A stretch of DNA of 64,000 nt, from assembly GCA_000169355.1 (NCBI GenBank), contig AAXX01000006.1, positions 1 through 64,000 of the forward strand, given 5' to 3'. The DNA comes from Flavobacteria bacterium BAL38 (GTDB taxonomy: Bacteria; Bacteroidota; Bacteroidia; Flavobacteriales; Flavobacteriaceae). Shown one piece after another: positions 58,781 to 64,000 of the stretch (positions are counted from its first letter, which is position 1; each line of letters opens with the position of its first letter). The notes beneath the pieces are model-generated. The model saw only the letters and a program-made list of their open reading frames with translations, searched no databases and was not told the DNA's origin. The position numbers and the translations under genes were made by a program.

Positions 58781-61020
58781 ATGTTCTCATTAAATTTAAA
58801 ACAAAATAAGGTATTATTTCTTTTAATCTCATTAATAGCAATATCAAGTTTTGCTCAAGAAAAACATTTAAAAAACATCAAACAATTAACTTTTGGAGGC
58901 GATAATGCAGAAGCTTATTTTAACCCAAGTGGCGATAAATTAACGCTTCAAGTTACTAATAAAGCGTTTGGCGTTTCTTGCGACCAAATTTTTATGTTGG
59001 ATTTAAAAGCACAAGAATTCAACGAAAAAAGTTTACAATTGGTTTCAACAGGAAAAGGAAGAACTACTTGTTCTTATTATATGCCCGATGGTAAACACAT
59101 TTTATACGCTTCTACTCATGCATCAGATCATGCTTGCCCTGCTCCTCCTAAACCTATTGAAGGAAAATATTTATGGGCGATTTATCCAGAATTTGATATT
59201 TACATTGCCGATTTAAATGGAAACATTACAAAGCAATTGACCAATACTCCTGGGTATGATGCCGAAGCAGTAGTTTCTCCTGATGGAAAAAAAATAGCTT
59301 TTACAAGTATTCGTAGTGGTGATTTAGAAATTTATACCATGGATATTGATGGTACCAACTTAAAACAAATCACTTACGGATTAGGTTATGATGGTGGTTG
59401 TTTCTTTTCGCATGATAGTAAAAAAATTGTTTTTCGCTCTTCTCGACCAAAAACGGCAGAAGAAGTAAAAGACTATAAAGATTTATTAGCTCAAAATTTA
59501 GTTGCTCCGTCTGAAATGGAAATTTATACCTGTAATATAGATGGATCTGATTTAAAACAAATAACACATTTAGGAAAAGCAAATTGGGCGCCTTACTTTC
59601 ACCCCTCTGATAAAAAAATTATATTTTCATCCAATCATCATTCTACAAGAGGATATGATTTTCAATTGTTTATGATTGATATTACTGGAGAAAATTTACA
59701 ACAAATTACTTGGGAAAGTGAGTTTAATGCTTTTCCGATGTTTTCACCTGATGGAAAAAAGTTAGTATTCTCAAGCAACAGAATGCAAAGCAAACCAAGA
59801 GAAACTAATGTTTTTATTGCCGATTGGGTTGAAGGAGACAAAGCAGAAATTGCACAACCAAAAGCATTAAAAAAACACATTTCTTATTTGTCTTCAGATG
59901 AATTACAAGGACGTTTAACAGGTTCTGTTGGAGAGAAAAAAGCAGCGGATTATATTGTAAAAGAACTAAAATCGTTTGGTTTAAAACCGTATGCAAACAA
60001 TAGTTTCTTTCAAACTTTTAATTATAAAGTAAAAGTAAACCCACACAGCACAGATGCTTCAGGTGATAAATCAAATAGTGGAACAAATGTTATTGCGTTT
60101 TTAGACAATAAAGCTTCAAAAACAATTGTAATTGGAGCGCATTATGATCATTTAGGGCTAAACGAACACAATCATTCTTCGAAACCAAATTCAAATGGAG
60201 AAATTCATAATGGTGCCGATGATAATGCTTCTGGTGTAGCTGCTGTATTAGAATTAGCCAGAATGTATTCTCAAATAAAACCAAAGAAAATGTCAACTAT
60301 ATTTTTGCATTATTCTCTGGAGAAGAAGATGGATTAATAGGTTCTAAACACATGGCAGAAACCTTAAAAACATATTATCCAAATGTAGTAGCCATGATAA
60401 ACCTTGATATGATAGGCCGATTAGATAAAGATAAAAGCTTAGTAGTGGGCGGAATTGGTACTGCACCAGAATTTTCTGCTATTGTGACAAAAAATAAACC
60501 TGCCGGATTTAATGTTACTTTAGACAATACAGGACAAGGTCCATCTGACCATACTTCTTTTTATTTAAAAGACATTCCGGTTTTATATTTCTTCACCGGA
60601 ACGCATAATGATTACCACAAACCAAGTGATGATGAAGAAAAAATCAATTACTATGGCGTAAGAAACATTGTTGATTATGTGTTTAGAGTGTCAAATGAAG
60701 TGGCAACTTTAGATAAAATTGAATTTACTAAAACAGCTATGAATGCTGGTAAAACGGTTCCAAAATACAAAGTAACTTTAGGTATTATGCCTGATTATAC
60801 AGATCATGGAGATGGTTTACATATTGATGGAGTTACAGAAAATCGTCCGGCTCATGCTGCCGGAATAGTTGAAGGTGATATTTTAGTAAAAATTGGTGAT
60901 TGCGAAATCAAAGAAGTTTATGGATATATGGATTGCTTATCAAAATTAAGCGTTGGAGATGAAAAAGAAGTAACGGTGATTAGAGATGGAAAACCTTTAA
61001 CAATGAAAGTGAAATTTTAA
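58781..61020 (+). pseudogene. M28-family peptidase with beta-propeller and PDZ domains, broken by a frameshift
   Basis: The gene starts at the ATG at 58781 with a signal peptide (MFSLNLKQNKVLFLLISLIA). Residues about 25-370 form a TolB-like WD40/PD40 propeller (AVVSPDGKKIAFTSIRSGDL, SHDSKKIVFRSS, FSPDGKKLVFSSN). The M28 domain follows with IVIGAHYDHLG and NGADDNASGVAAVLE. At about 60287 the frame shifts by one base (ccaaagaaaatgtc, one A too few): the continuing frame reads NVNYIFALFSGEEDGLIGSK, the expected catalytic-Glu block, and runs on through a second peptidase block (GQGPSDHTSFYLKDIPVLYF) and a C-terminal PDZ domain to 61020. The first part stops at 60337. A homopolymer error in the assembly is an alternative. 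Confidence 0.85.
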
Positions 61021-61039
61021 TCTAATAATTTCTAATAAT

Positions 61040-61078
61040 AAATAAAGCCGAACTTAATTTAAAGTTCGGCTTTATTAT
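61040..61078. terminator. bidirectional terminator between the M28 gene and yajC
   Basis: Stem aataaagccgaactt / aagttcggctttatt with a 6-base loop, A/T rich on both sides; serves both the plus-strand peptidase gene and the minus-strand yajC unit. Confidence 0.88.
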
Positions 61079-61097
61079 TAATAGTTATATAATGAAA

Positions 61098-61364
61098 TTA
61101 TGCTTTTAATTTAGCACTCATTTCCATTGAAATTGCAGATTTTTCCATTTTAATTTTTCCTGCCATAGTTTCAACTACGATAGTTTCTTCGTTCATTTCT
61201 GCAATTTTTCCATGAATTCCAGCCTTAGTGATAATTTTATCACCCACTTTTAATCCGGTTTCAAATGCTTTTTCTTTTTTTGCTCTTTGTTGTTGTGGTC
61301 TTATCAATAAAAAATAAAACACGGCAATCATTAATACAATTTGTATTGCTAAACTTGGATTCAT
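61098..61364 (-). CDS. yajC: preprotein translocase subunit YajC
   Basis: 88 residues. One N-terminal membrane helix (IQIVLMIAVFYFLLIRPQQQ) followed by the cytoplasmic YajC domain (GDKIITKAGIHGKIAEMNEE). It joins SecDF in the Sec holotranslocon. It is 21 bases behind the DUF1573 gene, which follows nusB, all on the minus strand; this nusB-DUF1573-yajC order is common in Flavobacteriia. Confidence 0.94.
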   Translation of the reverse strand: MNPSLAIQIVLMIAVFYFLLIRPQQQRAKKEKAFETGLKVGDKIITKAGIHGKIAEMNEETIVVETMAGKIKMEKSAISMEMSAKLKA

Positions 61365-61385
61365 ACGTTGTTTATTATTTAGCTA

Positions 61386-61844
61386 CTACTTAGCAGCTGG
61401 TGTTACATTTGCTTTAATTTTGAACATTTCATGTCCGTTGGCAGTATTGGTTTTTAAAGTAACCGTTTTTTCTTGCGCTCCTGGTTTACCTTTAGAATCA
61501 AAAGACACTTTTATAGGTGCAGATTCTCCTGGTTTAATTGGCTCTTTTGGAGGTTGAGGCACTGTACAACCACAACTACCTTTAGCTTCATAAATCATTA
61601 AATCAGAATCACCTGTGTTTTTAACCATAAATTCTGTTTCTACAATTGCACCTTCTGCAATTGTTCCAAAATCATGAACTTCTTTATCAAATTCTACTTT
61701 TGCTAATCTTCCAGCAATAGCATTTTCAGTTTGAATAGCTTTCATATCCTCTTCTGTGATTTTATCTGCTATACTTTCCTGTTTACAAGCTGTTCCTAAA
61801 ACAACTAATGAAAGGGACAATAACCCAACTGATTTTCTTAACAT
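61386..61844 (-). CDS. DUF1573 lipoprotein
   Basis: 152 residues. Lipobox VVLGTAC (Cys20) after a hydrophobic signal; one DUF1573 Ig-like domain (FDKEVHDFGTIAEGAIVETE, DLMIYEAKGSCGCTVPQPPK, IKVSFDSKGKPGAQEK). The conserved SCGCTVP block is typical of the family. Function unknown. It lies between nusB (12 bases upstream) and yajC (21 bases downstream) in one unit. Confidence 0.88.
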   Translation of the reverse strand: MLRKSVGLLSLSLVVLGTACKQESIADKITEEDMKAIQTENAIAGRLAKVEFDKEVHDFGTIAEGAIVETEFMVKNTGDSDLMIYEAKGSCGCTVPQPPKEPIKPGESAPIKVSFDSKGKPGAQEKTVTLKTNTANGHEMFKIKANVTPAAK

Positions 61845-61856
61845 ACTTTTAAATTT

Positions 61857-62798
61857 TTATAATAAACCTCTACCTGCTTTATTTAATTTACCATCTCGAT
61901 TAAATTCTTTAACCAAGTTGTCTAAAATTCCGTTGATAAAAATACTACTTTTTGGTGTAGAATACTCTTTTGCAATTTCTAAATATTCGTTAATTGTTAC
62001 TTTTGTAGGAATAGATGGAAATTTTAATAATTCGCAAATGGCCATTTTTAAAATAATAGTATCTATTTCTGCAATACGTTCTACATCCCAATTTGGGGTT
62101 TTATCAATATATTCTTTAGATAATTCAACTTCATTTAAAACCGTTCTTCTGAACAAGTTTTTTACAAAATCTTTATCATCTTCGTCTTTATAAACTTTAG
62201 GAACAATTAGGGTATCTTTTTCCGATTTTAATTGTTTGATTTGCTTTACAATTAAAGTATTAATTCCTGGTAAATCATCAACCCAAGTTAATTTATAATC
62301 TTCTAAATAATCGTATAATCGATCGCTAGGCGCTATAACTTCAGTATATAAATCAATAATAAAGAATTTATCTTCTTCAAAACTTGTAGTGGATTTCTCC
62401 ATGTAATTTTGGTACAACTCACTTTCTTTAACAGAATCAATTAACGCTAATATAATATCGTCGTTTAATTTCCAGTTATTAATTTTATTATCATCCAAAG
62501 CTGTTTCAAGCGCTTCTGATTCGGATAATAAAACTAAAACTTGATTGTTTATGAATTTTAAATTAGGCTGACGTTCTTCTTGAGTTGCTAAATGCTTTTT
62601 TGAAGCCAAATCGATATATTCTGTTTCTTTCTTTTTGATTTCAATAAGAACTGAAAGCAATAAAAGATACAAATTTTGTGTATTTTCAATACTTTGAAAA
62701 AGAAATTTTTCTTCTTTATCCAAATTATCAGATTGATGTTGGTGCATGGCATAAATACTTTGCATCACTTTTACTCGGATATGTCTTCTGTTTAACAT
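61857..62798 (-). CDS. nusB: transcription antitermination factor NusB (long form)
   Basis: 313 residues, about twice the size of E. coli NusB (139), as is usual in Bacteroidota: an N-terminal RHIRVKVMQSIYAMHQH and long helical region, then the NusB domain at the C terminus (VELSKEYIDKTPNWDVERIA, AICELLKFPSIPTKVTINEY, EIAKEYSTPKSSIFINGILD). It takes part in rRNA transcription antitermination. It heads the yajC unit. Confidence 0.93.
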   Translation of the reverse strand: MLNRRHIRVKVMQSIYAMHQHQSDNLDKEEKFLFQSIENTQNLYLLLLSVLIEIKKKETEYIDLASKKHLATQEERQPNLKFINNQVLVLLSESEALETALDDNKINNWKLNDDIILALIDSVKESELYQNYMEKSTTSFEEDKFFIIDLYTEVIAPSDRLYDYLEDYKLTWVDDLPGINTLIVKQIKQLKSEKDTLIVPKVYKDEDDKDFVKNLFRRTVLNEVELSKEYIDKTPNWDVERIAEIDTIILKMAICELLKFPSIPTKVTINEYLEIAKEYSTPKSSIFINGILDNLVKEFNRDGKLNKAGRGLL

Positions 62799-62881
62799 AC
62801 TAATTAAGAACTTTATAAAATTAAGAGAGCGAAAGAATAACTCCTTTCGCTCTGCAAAAATACAATATTATTTAAAATGAA

Positions 62882-63985
62882 TTACTTCTTTAATTCATTT
62901 TTTGCATCATCAATTCGATTTTGTGCCATTGAAAAAGCAGCTTGATGCGTTGTAATGTTATTATCATCTGCAAATTTGAAAATCTCTAATGCAGTATTGT
63001 AAATGTTTTCTGTTTTCTCCATAACTTGAGCATTCGTCCATTTTACTAATTCAGAATACACATTAATAACACCACCAGCATTAATTAAAAAGTCAGGTGC
63101 ATATAAAATACCTTTGTCTTTTAAAATTTTACCATGAATAGCTTCATTTGCTAATTGATTGTTAGCCGCACCAGCAATAATACTAGCTTTAATATTATTG
63201 ATAGTAGCATCATTAATAGTAGCTCCTAAAGCACATGGTGCATAAATATCTACATCAGCACTATACAAATCGGCACCTGTAAAAATGTTAGCGCCATACT
63301 TCGCTCCTACTTGGTTTACTCTATCTTCGTTAATATCAGTAATGGTAACTAAAGCACCACTTTCTGATAAGTGTTGCACTAAAACTTCACCCACATGTCC
63401 AATTCCTTGTACTAATACTTTTTTACCTTCTAAATTATCAGAACCGTATTTGTATTTAGCTGCTGCTTTCATTCCCATAAAAACACCATAAGCAGTAACA
63501 GGAGAAGGATTTCCCGAACCACCTCTTTCTACTGAAATTCCAGCAACATGTTTAGTTACTTCATTTACAGTATCCATATCTTTAGTTTCCATTCCTACAT
63601 CTTCAGCTGTAATGTATTTTCCTGATAAAGAATCTACAAATTGTCCAAAACGACGCATTAATTCTGGAGTTTTTTGAGTTTTAGCATCGCCAATAATTAC
63701 TGCTTTACCTCCACCTAAATTTAAACCTGAAATCGAATTTTTATAAGACATGCCACGAGACAAACGTAAAACATCGTTTAACGCTTCCCATTCATTTGTA
63801 TAATTCCACATTCTGGTTCCTCCTAAAGCAGGCCCTAAAACTGTGTTATGAATTCCAATAATTGCTTTTAATCCTGTATCTTTGTCGTTGCAAAATACAA
63901 CTTGTTCATGACCATCAAAAGAAACCTGACCAAATACTGGGTCTACTTTATGAAGCTCATTTGCTTTTAATAATTCTGTTGTCAT
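62882..63985 (-). CDS. Glu/Leu/Phe/Val dehydrogenase (leucine dehydrogenase type)
   Basis: 367 residues. Substrate domain with GPALGGTRMW and the catalytic lysines in RGMSYKNSISGLNLGGGK (Lys82 and Lys94, the 12-residue spacing of leucine dehydrogenases); NAD domain with KVLVQGIGHVGEVLVQHL and DIYAPCALGATIND. It oxidatively deaminates a branched-chain amino acid (probably leucine or valine), feeding branched keto acids into fatty-acid or amino-acid metabolism. Single minus-strand gene at the right edge; 15 bases of upstream sequence are visible. Confidence 0.9.
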   Translation of the reverse strand: MTTELLKANELHKVDPVFGQVSFDGHEQVVFCNDKDTGLKAIIGIHNTVLGPALGGTRMWNYTNEWEALNDVLRLSRGMSYKNSISGLNLGGGKAVIIGDAKTQKTPELMRRFGQFVDSLSGKYITAEDVGMETKDMDTVNEVTKHVAGISVERGGSGNPSPVTAYGVFMGMKAAAKYKYGSDNLEGKKVLVQGIGHVGEVLVQHLSESGALVTITDINEDRVNQVGAKYGANIFTGADLYSADVDIYAPCALGATINDATINNIKASIIAGAANNQLANEAIHGKILKDKGILYAPDFLINAGGVINVYSELVKWTNAQVMEKTENIYNTALEIFKFADDNNITTHQAAFSMAQNRIDDAKNELKK

Positions 63986-64000
63986 GTGATTTTAGTTGAT

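Noticed and set aside
61756..62193. Open frame of 145 codons on the plus strand across nusB and the DUF1573 gene
   Set aside because: Overlaps two recognised genes on the other strand and has no recognisable protein features.

Overview
The window looks like chromosomal DNA of a member of the Flavobacteriaceae (Bacteroidota), most like Flavobacterium. Signs of this are the very AT-rich sequence, promoters of the Bacteroidota type (TTTG, 19 bases, TAnnTTTG) in front of tRNA-Arg, tRNA-Val and purL, a secreted nuclease with a type IX secretion (T9SS) sorting tail, a PorX-type regulator, a bacillithiol deacetylase gene, menaquinone genes and a fused lpxC-fabZ. Nearly all of it is ordinary housekeeping sequence.

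Layout. 1-6.1 kb: the end of an ECF sigma factor gene with two partner genes, a BNR-repeat lipoprotein, an Arg/Ser-rich secreted protein behind a sigma-54-like promoter, an RNA m5C methyltransferase and a secreted endonuclease I. 6.2-8.7 kb: tRNA-His, bshB1, isochorismate synthase and a hotdog thioesterase. 9-15 kb: two lipoproteins and a full-length purL. 15-24 kb: a DMT permease, acyl-CoA ligase, and a MarR-controlled fatty-acid beta-oxidation operon. 24.3-28.2 kb: tRNA-Arg, two tandem YkgJ-type cysteine-cluster genes, a NUDIX gene, a glycosyltransferase behind two heptamer tandem repeats, and miaE. 28.7-36.4 kb: a minus-strand menaquinone group (menC, menA, menB) mixed with PH-domain membrane proteins, a metallohydrolase and an outer-membrane protein. 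36.5-43.9 kb: a four-helix-bundle gene in a repeat pair, a C1 peptidase/PH/serine hydrolase operon, small membrane proteins, an S1-domain protein, a porin, prmA and clpS. 44-50.2 kb: a lipid A cluster (lpxD, lpxC-fabZ, lpxA, efp, second lpxD) ending in an NTF2-like gene and sucD. 50.3-55.4 kb: HD hydrolase, porX, tsaE, alanine dehydrogenase, DUF4258 protein. 55.5-57.3 kb: tRNA-Val followed by three tandem copies of its tail plus terminator, the third split by an IS3-family element. 57.4-64 kb: pepT, an M28 peptidase gene broken by one frameshift, yajC, a DUF1573 lipoprotein, nusB and a leucine-type dehydrogenase.

How the genes work together. The isochorismate synthase, MenI-like thioesterase, MenC, MenA and MenB cover most of menaquinone synthesis. 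MarR, hydroxyacyl-CoA dehydrogenase/hydratase, thiolase and acyl-CoA dehydrogenase form one regulated unit, and the acyl-CoA ligase just upstream has a related candidate operator. LpxA, LpxC-FabZ and LpxD carry out the early steps of lipid A synthesis.

I found no defence system, prophage or CRISPR array. The least expected signals are non-genic: the repeat/IS scar at tRNA-Val, dispersed palindromic repeats read in frame inside purL, a 20-bp palindromic operator at the beta-oxidation operon, heptamer repeats at a glycosyltransferase promoter, and several small intergenic repeat families. All functions are inferred by recognising sequence motifs; no database search was run.
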